This document shows, piece by piece, positions 34,429 through 45,356 of a stretch of 64,000 nucleotides of DNA. The stretch lies in the NCBI RefSeq assembly GCF_000219625.1, contig NC_018216.1, positions 1,922,001-1,986,000 on the forward strand. Direction: 5' to 3'. Both the position numbers and the translations under genes were made by a program. This DNA comes from Zymoseptoria tritici IPO323 (taxonomy: Eukaryota > Ascomycota > Dothideomycetes > Mycosphaerellales > Mycosphaerellaceae). The stretch's first letter is position 1. Every line of letters begins with the position of its first letter. Under the pieces are notes generated by a model that worked only from the letters and a program-made list of their open reading frames with translations, searched no databases and had not been told where the DNA came from.

Positions 34429-36434
34429 GATGCTTTTCTGGGGAGCGAAGCAGGAAGTCCAGAGATGCGGAAGCATCGAAGTTTGCAGTTCTGTTCTATG
34501 CTGACGATGAAGTTTGTCGCACATCGAAAAAAGAAAAACAGAAAGCACTTACCATCATACCATCTCAGTAGCATTCAAGACATGCTGCCCTGTGCGAGTT
34601 GGGCGTTGCCCGTGACGGCTGCACTGTGATTGGGACCAAAAGTGACGTCCTCCAGCTTATCAGGAACAGAGACCATATGCGCTATACTGATCACGCTGGT
34701 TGTCAAAAGACATAGCGGTGAACAATATACTTGGAACCGGAAATGGCAGAGGGCAGCAAACTTGAAACGCGGCGTGTGATCGTAATCATGTCTCGGAGGT
34801 CATGGATGACCCGGCTTGATCACAGCCCTGAGAGGATCGAGAAGTCGACGATGAGGTCTCGTGCTCGCGTTGTGCCAATCAGCCTTGATAGAATGTGAAG
34901 GCACCCGAGATCCTTTCGTCTGCGCCGTGGGAAAGACTCCAGTTCGGAGTGCGATGTGACGTGGAAGTCTGTGAGTTGCTGCGGCAGGACTGCTTATCGG
35001 GGTCGCTTTTCCATGTCCATCGAGATCAACACTCATCGTGAAACGTCGGCTGAGGTATGCTGTGTTAAAGCTCGACACACAAACACCTGGTTGGCAGAAC
35101 AAATGTATGCACGAGCGCTTACAAGCATTCTCAAAAGACATGCCGTGGTCGTCCGTTCGTCCGGGCTTTCAAGGCTGCGACATGCAAGATCCAGCCCTGT
35201 GGCCACCTGCAGATGTCATGCAGCGCAGACACACACGCGCGCAGGATCGATGTGACACCTTCGGGAGCGACTGGTGGATGTACTGGATGACCCGACAGCG
35301 TGATTTCCGCCGCAACGAGTCCGCTGGCTCGATGTTCTTGGAGATCTTCTCGTCGCTCCTTCAGTCATCGTAGCATGCGGCCAGAAGATATCGAAGTTGA
35401 TGGCGCAGAGATTCAGCAGGCCGAGGCGGGGCTTGCTGCAGCTGCGAAGAACCTAGCAGCGGCCGGGGGCATGCATGATGGAGTTGCGAACGACTGTACA
35501 ATCGCTTGATGCCATTTCGTGATGTTTTCAAGCCTGTTCTTCCTTTCCATGAGATGAGCTGAGGTCGAGATGGTTATATGTCGAGATGAGGAACATGCGA
35601 AGAGTATGGTAGAGACTAGAGATCGGTTCATCACGAGTCAGAAGCTTCGCTGGTGGCCGCGGGCGGAAAGCTTCGTCTGCCCTTGGTCGAGATTCCACCA
35701 CAATCTCGCGCGGATCTCACGTGGGCAGGGCAGCCACCTGTCTGCGGAAAACAACAATGCGGTCTCCCATCACTTCACGTTGTACAACCCAGTATCGCGA
35801 CAATATATCGACCTCATTGCCAGTTCTATCCCAAGGTCGAATGAAATGTCAGGCCATGGCGACTCGAAAGTAAGAAATCCGCTTGCGGCCACGCAGGGAA
35901 ATTGGATCACTCAATGCCGAGCCAGTCGCTGGAGCGGAGATTGCTTTGCGCGCAAAGTGAAAATACATGCAAGTCCCTCGCGCCCGCCGCAAGTCTCTAC
36001 TACTCCATACTAGGTTCCTACCATCCCGCGGTCTCGAGTAGTAGTGGGAGCAAGTGGGAGCAAGTCACAGTCACTCCTTTCTGTCCTTCCAGGTCGCTTC
36101 CTCCTCGCAGCATTCTTTCCAGTCTTCACACGATCTATATACTCTCCGGTACAGGTGGAAGGTACGTGAAAATCCTTTGCACGCCCGATCGCGAATCCCG
36201 TTCGGCACGTATTTACCCGTTCGCGCTGTTGGGAATATACCTTACCTCGCGTGTGGGCCGCCTCCGTTCTCACCGGCTATACCTTTGTCGCGGCGACGAC
36301 TCTACGAAGACAAAGCGGCGACTGACAGTGCGTGCAACGATAGTCTGCGTGCTCCCCTCCACGATCCTTCCCTCGAACCCGAACCCTGGTCCTAGACTTT
36401 AATTCCCGCGCACACGATCTTCCCACCTGTGGCC
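34429..36434. other. Intergenic, no supported gene
   Basis: About 2 kb between divergent genes. A 147-codon ATG frame at 35573-36013 (+) is the best open frame, but it shows no motif and lies just upstream of the next gene, where leader and promoter are expected. From about 36,060 the + strand is C/T-rich, as in fungal leaders. Confidence 0.45.
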
Positions 36435-37712
36435 ATGGCCTACTACGACAACGACAACTCCTCCTGGTCGGCGCAAGGTCGCCAGCCGTCATGGGAGAAT
36501 CAGCAACGTGCACCATCTCGATCAGCTACCAGCTCCGCCATGTCGCAACGCTACGAGTCCAGTGCATTCGCTTCGCAGTTCGAAGAGATTGAGCGCGCGA
36601 CGGACAATCTGATGAAGAGCGGCAAGTGGTATCCCGGTCAGGCGCAAGGTGGTGCAGGAGGTATAGGAGCCGGCGCGCGAAGAGAGGGCAGCATACCAGC
36701 GGCAGGGCGAAATTTCGACTTCAGTTCAGCGGACCCTCGGCTGGGCGGAGGACCGTCGCGGAACCCATCCGTGAGCGAATTCGATGCGGCACGTCCGGGC
36801 TCGGCCGGTCTGCAAGGGTTCTATGCGGGTCAGCGCTTCCCAGGTGGTCGCCAGAGCGAGGCCGAGCAAGTGCTGCAGGCGAAGCGAAGGATGGCCGCAC
36901 AACGTGAGCGCGAGCTGCGTAATTACCACCAAGAGCAGCAGTACAATCGCAGTGAGTAGTGCGCGGAAGTGTCCAAGATGGAATTATAGGCTGATATCGA
37001 AGCAGAGACTGTCTCCAGTTCCAAGGCCAGCACGGATCGATCCAATAGTCCAGCGGCCATGAGTGAGGAGGACAGGCGCGAGTTGATTGCGCGTCAACAT
37101 CGCGCGCTGTATGGCGAGAACTCGAGCATGTACAATGCGGATGGCACGCGCGCGCAAGGGCCGGATGTGCGCTCTCCCAGTGACGGTCGTGGTCCGTCTC
37201 CGTTGGCTCATGGTGCATTTGGCAAACAGGTTCCTTCCAGCGTCGAGGGCTCCGTACAAATGCCACCCCGCGATCGCGCTGAGAACACCACTTCTCCGGT
37301 GTCGAATACGCCGTCGCAACAATTCGGCCTGATTCATGACAGCCAGAACAACCGCCAATCGAGCTCGTCGCCCGGCGCATCGCCTCCTCTCGTCCAGGGC
37401 CAGGGCCAGAAGGGCGGTGCGGGAGCTGTTGCGCCGATTGGGACCCGACCTCCGCCAGGAGCTGGCAACCAAGGAGCCATGAACAAGCGGGCGACCACGC
37501 CACTCACCCCATCTTCGCTCAGCTACGGCTTCAACGCCAATGACGGGCAGAATGCCAATACTGGCAATGTTGAGCGGACGACTTCCGGACCTACGAATCC
37601 TGGTATGACGGCCGAGAAAAACGTCGGCGGTCTTGGAAAATGGGGTAGCGGTAGCAGTGGCTGGGGTTCTGGCAAGAGTAATCTGGCTGTCCAGCCTTCT
37701 GTCTGGGGATAG
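36435..37712 (+). CDS. Uncharacterised Ser/Gly/Gln-rich fungal protein
   Basis: Two exons, 36435-36951 and 37006-37712 (intron 54 nt, GTGAGT..AAGCAG), 407 residues from the ATG MAYYDN. An N-terminal low-complexity part is followed by a conserved helical segment (FASQFEEIERATDNLMKSGKW) and a basic coiled-coil-like stretch (QVLQAKRRMAAQRERELRNY). After the junction comes a second conserved block (EEDRRELIARQHRALYGENS). The rest is S/P/G/N-rich and probably disordered, ending SNLAVQPSVWG. The conserved blocks look like those of a widespread but unnamed ascomycete protein; I do not recognise a function. Confidence 0.8.
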
Positions 37713-38612
37713 AATCGTCAAGATCTGGAGAGGACGAAATGACGGAGTTCGGGTCAAAGAGATGGAGTCAAAAGGGGAACGACAAAGTCATGTCTTTCAC
37801 GTGTTAGCAGTGGAGTTTCTTCTTCTCCTTTTTGGGACTTGGGCAGCGTGGAAGGGGTCACTCATTGCATTTGGAAAGGTGTTTTGATAGGAAATGGAGT
37901 GATGGGACTCTGCCGGGCTGGTTTTGCGCAAGAAAAGGTGTTTCGGGGAAAGGATTTGGGCAGATGCATTTTCATGGAGAGCGCAGATCCGTTTCGAGGT
38001 CATGCGTTTGTTGGCTGGGATGCATCTTCGTAATGCTGATGGCGTGGGTGCGAAATGGTTGGGCCCTGAGTATTTATATAGTGTTCGAGGGAACTGCAGG
38101 ATTTTCGAGGTCTCGTGCGCGAGTCGCTCTCGTGTTGGAGCTTTCGCCAAAGGTCTTTGTAGGATGAAAGCAATGTACTGGAGTTGGGTTCGGCCTTCAA
38201 TATGCCTCATCTTTGCGTTGCTTGCGGAAGTAACTTCGGCTGTCTGTCTCGGATGCAACCCGACGGCTGCGCGACTGGACATCTGGCTTATAGGCCGTCT
38301 TCGAAGCTCGGTGCTCAGTCTGTTCATTGCTGATGTTGAGTATCGAAGTGGACACGAGATGTTGAGCTTAAAAAGTGGTTGTCGCTCTTCTGGCCCCCAG
38401 ATTTTAGATCGCTTGGCGCCGAACCCCTTCTCCCAAGCTTGCTCGTTCGGATTCGTGGCCGGAAGTTCACATCGTGGACTCCTTTGTGCAGCGACTGATT
38501 CACATCCACCATCCACCACGCTCCTTCTCGCCGACCATCTACTCGACTTGACCGGAATCGCACGCTGATATTCGATCGAACGACACAAACTCAACAAGCA
38601 CACTCCCTCACG
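37713..38612. other. Intergenic, with long open frames on both strands
   Basis: About 900 bases between two + strand genes. A minus frame (38636-37797) is open for 279 codons and a plus frame (37924-38568) for 214, but the minus one depends on a GTG start, overlaps the Sec61 beta intron and has no family feature. I read both as chance. A C/A-rich leader precedes the Sec61 beta start. Confidence 0.5.
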
Positions 38613-39278
38613 ATGGTATGGCCTCCCTGCGCGCACAATCAGACTTCACTCCGCGCAGCGCAATATATGCGCGCTGGACAGCTCTCCTGTTGAATGATAC
38701 AATGCCCAATTACCTTCCAGGTCTCGTTGTGATCGAGAATTAATGCTAACACCAATGCCTCCCACAGTCTTCTCCACGCCCTGCCTCCCCGGTGAACAAC
38801 GCGGCCAACTCCGGCTCGACCACCGCACGTCCATCATCCCCGAAAGCACCCGGCGGTCCAGCGACCGCGATCAGGAGAAAGGCGGCCGCAGACCGCGCGG
38901 ACAAAGTCGCCAATGCGCGACCATCGAGCACGAGGGCGGCAGGAGCTGGTGGTAGCAGCAGCACAATGTTGAGTACGTGTCCATTGGGGAAGATGCGAAG
39001 ATGCGGATGTCCTGTGCTTTCATGGCAGGCTGATGCTACGGCTTTTGGCCAAGAGAAATGGCCATGGACAAGAAGGCTAACGAGGAATGTACAGGACTCT
39101 ACACGGACGAGTCTCCGGGCTTGAAGGTTGATCCCTTTGTGGTTATGGTGTTGTCGATTGGCTTCATTATCAGTGTCGTCGCTCTCCACAGTGAGTCCAA
39201 TGCTGCTATGTGCTGTCATTGGAACTTGCTAATCATTCCTCAGTCATTGCGAAGTTCACGAAGAGATTCTCTTCTTAG
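38613..39278 (+). CDS. SBH1: Sec61 beta subunit of the ER protein translocon
   Basis: Four exons: 38613-38615 (the ATG alone), 38768-38972, 39095-39190 and 39244-39278, giving 112 residues. The N-terminal half is a disordered S/P/A-rich cytosolic tail (SSPRPASPVNNAANSG). The hallmark block follows: LYTDESPGLKVDPFVVMVLS and the single C-terminal membrane helix GFIISVVALHSIAKF. This is the tail-anchored beta subunit of the Sec61 channel, which stabilises the translocon and contacts ribosome and exocyst partners. Introns are 152, 122 and 53 nt with good splice sites. The symbol follows the yeast name. The first intron directly after the start codon is unusual but is required to join the ATG to the conserved reading frame. 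Confidence 0.92.
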
Positions 39279-40579
39279 AGCACCGACGCAGAGCCAGGAG
39301 GATTAGAAGCAGGAGCGGGCATGAGGGTAGCATGGAAAAGGTGTTGTGGCAGCGCGTGCGATTTGTAATGGTTTGAGGCCACGATGCGGGTGTGGTCGAG
39401 AACAGCACTCAAATTCAGTTGAGAGAAGTTTGACCTTGCCCACAGGGTACACGCTGTATATGGAAGCGACGGAAAAGCAAATCTCTTCGACAATCTTGTA
39501 TGAATATATGGAGAGTACCTGATCTGTCCGCAGGTCGAAACGTTTTCCTCTGAAAAGGTTCCTAGGCGTGTTTGCGGCATTGCCTTGAAAGGGCATAGAG
39601 ATCAAGGTACTTACGTTGACCTGCAACAACTTCAACCTCAAGCTCCGCGACACCCTCGAGGCTACGCGATCCATTCGAGGGTCCGAACCACGAGACAGCA
39701 GCCCGGGCTACAGGCATCGCCGCAAGAGGGCCATGAATGCCTTCAGATTGCAAGCTGCCCGCCAGCACTCATCAGTTTGGCATCAGCATCGTCACTCTCC
39801 AGACAGTCTCGTGGCAGCTACGCGCTCTCGTCAAATACCGTCGCACACTTATCATGTACAATCCTGCGGTGTATCTTGCAATGCAGCGCGAAGCAAGAAT
39901 GGCGAGAAAGCACAGCATGTACACAGGAAAGTAGAGCGAGCGCAGTTGCAGAGCACATCATCCATGCGCAACAACACTAGTACGGCAACACGACGACCTA
40001 CATGTGATCTTCCAGCCTCATAGAATTGCCGGATGCCACGCGACAGAAGACGACATTTTCCCGCCCGTACTCGATTTAGCCGCAGTCCCTCCACGTCCCG
40101 CGGTGGAGGCACAAGGGGACCCTTTCAGGCGGTTGCAATTGCCCCACCATTGCTCGTGGCGCTTCAGGCGGGGAGCTGTTGCCCACGATGACGGCTCAAA
40201 AAAATGTTTTTATGGGCAGCTGCGCGTGGTGCATTCTGCCGGAGCCGGAGATGCTGTGTGCTCGTTGAGAGAAACAATCACATATTAGCCCTACTACGAC
40301 CGCTCCACAGAAGCGCCGGTGTCTCCTCGTGTCCTTGTCCCGTCCGCCGTCGTCCAGATGAGCTTGCGTCAGAGCATAAAAAGGTACTGATCCTCGCCGC
40401 CCTCGACTTTACCCGTCCTGTTGAACCTGACCTCAATCAAAACCCACAGATCCGCTACCCTGTTTCCTCCTCTTCCTCGACAAACCTTTTCTCCCTCCAA
40501 ATTCACAACAACCCGTGCTCTCCCACGACTCGCCCTCTTCAACCAACACCAACACTTCAATCCTAGAAACTACGCAACA
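39279..40579. other. Intergenic, promoter of the aldo-keto reductase gene
   Basis: About 1.3 kb. Small frames only. The last 150 bases before 40580 are C/T-rich (CCTCCTCTTCCTCGAC type) and end in CAACAATGG, a strong-gene leader. Nothing else recognised. Confidence 0.5.
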
Positions 40580-41661
40580 ATGGCTTCTTCCCCTCTGGTC
40601 ACGCTGAACAATGGCCAAAAGGTGAGCACTCCAGAAGAGCGGCGTGTTTTCCTCTGCGCAGCCAGCTAATCCTTCACTTCAGATGCCGCTCGTCGGATTC
40701 GGTCTCTGGAAAGTGAACAACGACACTTGCGCCGACCAGGTCTACAACGCCATCAAGACCGGCTACCGTCTGTTCGACGGTGCCTGCGACTACGGCAACG
40801 AGAAGGAGGCCGGTGAGGGTGTCGCACGTGCCATCAAGGATGGACTCGTGAAGCGTGAGGAGCTCTTCATCGTCTCCAAGCTGTGGAACTCTTTCCACGA
40901 GAAGGAGCGTGTCAAGCCAATTGCGAAGAAGCAGCTCGCCGACTGGGGTCTTGACTACTTCGATCTCTTCATCATTCACTTCCCGATCGCCCTCGAGTAC
41001 GTCGACCCAGAGGTCCGCTACCCACCAGGCCTCTACAACAAGGACAACAAGCTTTCCGTCGTCAAGGCACCACTCCACGAGACCTACGCCAAGATGGAGG
41101 AGCTGCACGAGGAGGGCCTGATCAAGTCGATCGGTATCTCCAACTACAGCGCAGGCCTCCTCCTCGACGTTCAGCGCTACGCCAAGACCCTTCCTCAAAC
41201 CCTCCAAATCGAGCACCACCCATACCTCGTGCAGCCCGACCTCATCGACCTCTGCAAGCACCTCGGAATTGCCATCACCGCGTACTCCTCGTTCGGCCCG
41301 CAGTCCTTCCTCGAGCTCGGCTCGCAAAAGGCCAAGGATACTCCTCTCCTGTTCGACCACTCCACCGTCAAGAGCATCGCCGACAAGCACAGCAAGTCGC
41401 CCGCCCAGGTTCTCCTGCGGTGGTCTACCCAGCGTGGCATTGCTGTCATCCCCAAGAGCAACAACCAGAGCCGTCTCGCGCAGAACTTGGATGTGTGCAG
41501 CTTCGACCTCAGCGAGGACGAGATCAAGCAGATCGCTTCGCTCGACAAGGGTCTGCGCTTCAACAACCCCAAGGACGTAAGTTGTCAGAATGTTTTCGAC
41601 CCATACGTACTATTACTGACGCCTTCCGCAGTGGGGCATCGAGACTTCTATCTTCGCTTAG
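40580..41661 (+). CDS. XYL1: NAD(P)H-dependent D-xylose reductase (aldo-keto reductase)
   Basis: Three exons, 40580-40621, 40683-41576 and 41632-41661, all phase 0, 321 residues, the size of fungal xylose reductases. The catalytic tetrad is visible: Asp46 and Tyr51 in [12 protein letters not shown], Lys80 in IVSKLWN and His113 in IIHFPI. The cofactor loop [10 protein letters not shown] has the Lys-Ser-Asn..Arg arrangement that binds the 2'-phosphate of NADPH. The short last exon (WGIETSIFA) restores the conserved end. It reduces D-xylose to xylitol in the cytosol, the first step of fungal pentose use; L-arabinose is a usual second substrate. Leader and codon use (strong C/G third bases) suggest high expression. 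Confidence 0.93.
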
Positions 41662-42202
41662 ATGTGCTACTCTGGGGAACAGTCCTAAGCATTGGGAGTG
41701 CAAGTTTGGCGTCATGGGTGAGATTCTCGGTGACAGTCTACTTCCGCTGGAGCTTCGCCTCCTACGTCTAATAGATAGCTCATTATGAAACGACATGGAA
41801 CACACAACAGCTCTTTTGTTATTCCGCCCGACACATGCTTTGCTTCTTCGTGTTCTGACGGCGAAAGAGCATCGTATGGCGTTGCTTGGCCATGAGGTGT
41901 TGTGGTATCGCTACAGTCTGCCCTGTCTTCATTTCACCGTCTCTCCTTGCCATCTTTTTCGCAGCAGCACAAACCGATGCCTTGCTGGCTATCCTCTCAT
42001 CTATGCGGTTCCGAGCTCTTAGTCTGTCGTGCAATCATGGTGACACCGCGTGCCGCCACCACCCAAGCCCGAAGGCTAGACTCCTCCGGAACAGCGCGCG
42101 ACTGCGTATGCGAGTGAGAACTCTCGGAGTTCATTGATGTCTAGTCCGCCCAGCTGCGGCGTCATCGTGTCTCAATCAATGGAAAGTTCATGTTACCGCC
42201 TT
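41662..42202. other. Intergenic between convergent genes
   Basis: About 540 bases holding the 3' ends of XYL1 and NIP7. Nothing else seen. Confidence 0.55.
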
Positions 42203-42844
42203 TCAACCAGCAAACAGTGTATCTTCGTCACGCAGGTACTCGCCAACATCTGCTTGTCGAAAGGTGACGATTCCAGTCGGATCCAGTTTTCGTGCCTCTG
42301 CTGTTGATCTCGCTGTGACGCCGAATCCCTACAATTACAGTCAGTCTCACTGCTCAATTCCATCCCTCAAATCTCCTCGTCGCCAATCCCAACTCACCAA
42401 AGGCGTATCATTCATACTCATAACAATCACTCCCGCATGCTCCGGTGCATCCTCACTCCACCGTCCCACATGCGCCTTGACCACATGTCCACCATACAAA
42501 AACGGCATCTCTCCATTCGCCTTCACCCACACCTTATACCTCGCATGCGGCGCAATGACATCCAACGCCGTGATGTGCAAGCGGAACTTGCCCGTCTTGG
42601 TGAATTTTCCTAGACATGTTCCGAGGGAAAGGAGAGAGTCCCGTGCGACGGAGGTGGCGAGGTTGGCGAGCGATTCGCGGATGTAGTAGACGCGATCTTT
42701 TTGTACGCGGAAGACGTAGCGGTCGGGAGTTTTGGAGTTTGGGTCGGTTGTGGTGTCGGTGAGGAGGTTGTTGAGGGAGCGGCCGGTGTAGTTGGCGAGT
42801 TTCTCGAAGAGAGTTTTCGTTTCGGTGTCGGTTAGAGGACGCAT
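42203..42844 (-). CDS. NIP7: 60S ribosome biogenesis factor Nip7
   Basis: Two exons, 42844-42398 and 42328-42203, intron 69 nt (GTGAGT..TTGTAG), 190 residues. The N-terminus [21 protein letters not shown] is diagnostic for Nip7. The N-terminal alpha/beta domain is followed by a PUA RNA-binding domain from about residue 100, including [33 protein letters not shown] and, after the junction, [14 protein letters not shown]. The C-terminal exon is missed if single frames are used. Nip7 acts in the nucleolus in 27S pre-rRNA processing and 60S assembly with Nop8 and others. It is transcribed away from NOC3, with only 200 bases between the two start codons. Confidence 0.95.
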
Positions 42845-43044
42845 GTTGGCTGTGGTGGGGAGGTTGTTTCGTTCGGTGTGAGTGTGATGGCGGAAGAGGG
42901 AATGGCAAGATTGTCGCTCAGAACTTTTTGATAGACAGGCCCGGGCTGCGGGCGGAGACAGGTCCGCTTAAAGCCGAAGAAAAGCTCCGCCAAAATTCCT
43001 TGAGTCGGCTGAAGTCGTTTCTCTTGCAACACATTTCCGCTGAA
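42845..43044. promoter_or_regulatory. Shared divergent promoter of NIP7 and NOC3
   Basis: 200 bases separate the two start codons, so both genes must be driven from here. I looked for the yeast ribosome-biogenesis elements: no exact PAC (GCGATGAG) and no clear RRPE core (AAAATTTT) are present, only a short T-run near 42920. Control of the pair by one element is inference from the layout. Confidence 0.7.
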
Positions 43045-45111
43045 ATGTCGGTTGGATCCAGGATGGCAGAGCCGGCGAGTAAGAAGAGACGACTGAGTCC
43101 ACCGGAGGAGGAAGGGAGGTCGATGCCGGGATTCGCGAAATGGGATCTGGAACAGGACTACGAGAATCGATCGCGGAAGAAGAAGAAGGAGAAGGACGGA
43201 AAGGAGGACAGATTGATGATCAAGACGTCCGACGGTCGCATCACTGAGAACCCCCGTGTAGATGTGGTATACCAAAAGCCGGAGGAAAAGGACGATGATA
43301 AGGACAGTTTTCTTGCCAGCGGCGACGAGGATGAAGACAGTGCAGTCGCCGACTTCCACTCGTCGAAGCCCAAGAAGCCTACGGTACCACCAAAGGAACA
43401 GATCAGACTGGCAAAGGAAGAGCTTGCACGATTGGCAGGGTCGTTGAGCGAGGATCCAGAAGAGCACATTGGACAACTCGGCGCATTGGCGGATATCGCC
43501 AGCTCTCACAATGTCACAGTCAAGAAGCTGGCACTGGCAACACAATTAGCAGTCTTCAAGGACATCATTCCTGGCTACCGGATACGACCACTCGGCGAGC
43601 AAGACATGAATGCGAAAGTGTCAAAGGATGTCAAGAGACTGAGATCGTTTGAGCAAGGTCTGCTCAGCGGGTACAAACACTACGTGACGAACCTAGGCAG
43701 GCTGTCTGTCTACAATGAAAAGTCAAAACTCGATGCCCAGTCCGCGGCTGGTCTGGCGACTGTGGCCATCTCGTGCGCTTGCGCATTGTTGACGAGCGTG
43801 TCGCATTTTAATTTCCGTCCGGAACTGGTTGGAATCCTGGTGAAGAAGCTGGCGAGCAGACATGTCGATGCCGACTTTGTCAAGTGTCGCGAGGCGATTG
43901 AGCAGCTGTTCCAGGAGGATGAAGGTGGGCACGCTTCGCTCGATGTCGTGGGACAGTTGACGAGGATGATGAAGGGAAAGAAATACTACTTTCATGAGAG
44001 TGTGCTGAACACCTTCCTACATTTGAGACTATTGAGCGAATTCGCGCACAAGGCTTCGACGAACTCAATCGATAAAGCAGCGCCGGACGATGCGATGGTG
44101 TTGAAGAAGCCAAAGCAGAAACGCGAATTTAGGACGAAACGAGAGAGGAAGGTAATGAGGGAGCGAAAGGAGGTCGAGAAGGAGATGAAGGAGGCAGACG
44201 CTGCGGTATCGTACGAGGAGAGGGACAAGAATCAGTCCGAGACCTTGAAGTTGGTCTTCGTCACCTACTTCCGCATCCTCAAGGAGCGGGTGCAGCACTT
44301 GATGGGAGCTGTGCTGGAAGGACTGGCCAAGTACAGCCACTTGATCAACCAGGACTTCTTCGGAGACATCCTGGAAGCATTGAAGGACCTCATCGACGAC
44401 GCGGAAGCGGCGCTCAAGCCGCAAGAGGGAGAAGAAGGCGAGGAAGAAATCGAGCCCGACGATGCTGCGCAGAGAAATGCAACGAGAGAAAGCTTGCTGT
44501 GCATTATCACGGCCTTTGCTCTTCTCCAAGGCCAGATTGATGTCGTCAAGTCAGCCAACAGTCTGAATCTCGATTTGAGCTTCTTCATCAAGCATCTCTA
44601 TCGCACGCTGGTACCCTTGGCGATGGACCTGGACATCGAACTCAGCGCGAAAACTGCACATCTCAGCGATCCGAACGGGCTTCACGTTCCCACCACTTCT
44701 TCTAAGGACAACAAAGTCAACGTTGCGACTACCACTGTTCTTTTGCTTCGATCGCTATCATCCGTTCTACTTCCACCAACCGGCACCAAATCTGTCCCGC
44801 CTGTCCGAGTGGCCGCGTTTGTCAAGCAATTGGAGACATTAGCACTGCACCTACCACAGAAAAGTGCCATCGCAGTGCTGGAGTTGATCAAGCAGATTAC
44901 CAAGACGCATGGCAACAAGGTCGCTTCATTATGGAACACCGAGGAGAGGAAGGGAGACGGTGTTTTCGATCCACTCAGTCAAGAGGTGGAGAGCAGCAAT
45001 GCGTTCGCCAGTACTGTTTGGGAGGGAGAGCTGTTGAGGCTACATTTCGATCCGAAGATACGGGAGGCTGTGAAGGCTGTTGAAGGGAATGTCAAGGCAG
45101 CTAGATCTTAG
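43045..45111 (+). CDS. NOC3: Nucleolar complex protein Noc3
   Basis: Single exon, 688 residues from ATG 43045 (MSVGSRMAEP); the open frame extends 39 codons upstream but only from a TTG. Residues 1-110 are basic and acidic low-complexity (KKRR, KKKKEKDGKED), as usual in nucleolar proteins. The NOC3 domain follows: RLAKEELARLAGSLSEDPEE, LALATQLAVFKDIIPGYRIR and FEQGLLSGYKHYVTNL. The CBF/Mak21-type C-terminal half has HEEL-like helices ending in RLHFDPKIREAVK. Noc3 forms a complex with Noc2 for late nucleolar and nucleoplasmic 60S maturation, and in yeast also has a replication-licensing role. It is followed 245 bases later by haspin on the same strand. Confidence 0.94.
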   Translation: MSVGSRMAEPASKKRRLSPPEEEGRSMPGFAKWDLEQDYENRSRKKKKEKDGKEDRLMIKTSDGRITENPRVDVVYQKPEEKDDDKDSFLASGDEDEDSAVADFHSSKPKKPTVPPKEQIRLAKEELARLAGSLSEDPEEHIGQLGALADIASSHNVTVKKLALATQLAVFKDIIPGYRIRPLGEQDMNAKVSKDVKRLRSFEQGLLSGYKHYVTNLGRLSVYNEKSKLDAQSAAGLATVAISCACALLTSVSHFNFRPELVGILVKKLASRHVDADFVKCREAIEQLFQEDEGGHASLDVVGQLTRMMKGKKYYFHESVLNTFLHLRLLSEFAHKASTNSIDKAAPDDAMVLKKPKQKREFRTKRERKVMRERKEVEKEMKEADAAVSYEERDKNQSETLKLVFVTYFRILKERVQHLMGAVLEGLAKYSHLINQDFFGDILEALKDLIDDAEAALKPQEGEEGEEEIEPDDAAQRNATRESLLCIITAFALLQGQIDVVKSANSLNLDLSFFIKHLYRTLVPLAMDLDIELSAKTAHLSDPNGLHVPTTSSKDNKVNVATTTVLLLRSLSSVLLPPTGTKSVPPVRVAAFVKQLETLALHLPQKSAIAVLELIKQITKTHGNKVASLWNTEERKGDGVFDPLSQEVESSNAFASTVWEGELLRLHFDPKIREAVKAVEGNVKAARS

Positions 45112-45356
45112 AGTTCTCGACAACTACCTACCTTACCCAGATAATTTGGGCTTCCAACATATTCTCCGATGCTGAAAGTGGTATTCGCTCAGAATCGATA
45201 AGCGCTGCGAAATCTTGGCAATTCGCGATTGTTGCTATGGCGAAGTAAACAAATGACTTCACCAGAACTTTTCTGGACCTCGACACTGCAGCATGATTTA
45301 GCTTTGTGAGACTGAAGAACATCACTCTTCCAATCATATCGACCGAGGGCGCAGAG

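Noticed and set aside
37797..38636. 279-codon minus-strand open frame antisense to the spacer before Sec61 beta
   Set aside because: It needs a GTG start, overlaps the Sec61 beta intron and a 214-codon plus-strand frame, and has no family pattern; the first real ATG leaves a much shorter frame.
22679..41661. Pentose-use gene cluster (arabinitol dehydrogenase-like plus xylose reductase)
   Set aside because: The two genes are about 17 kb apart with unrelated genes between, so co-location looks accidental.
45306..45356. N-terminal extensions of haspin, NOC3 (42928) and the DUF3605 gene (49006)
   Set aside because: Each depends on a non-ATG first codon; the next in-frame ATG matches the normal family start.
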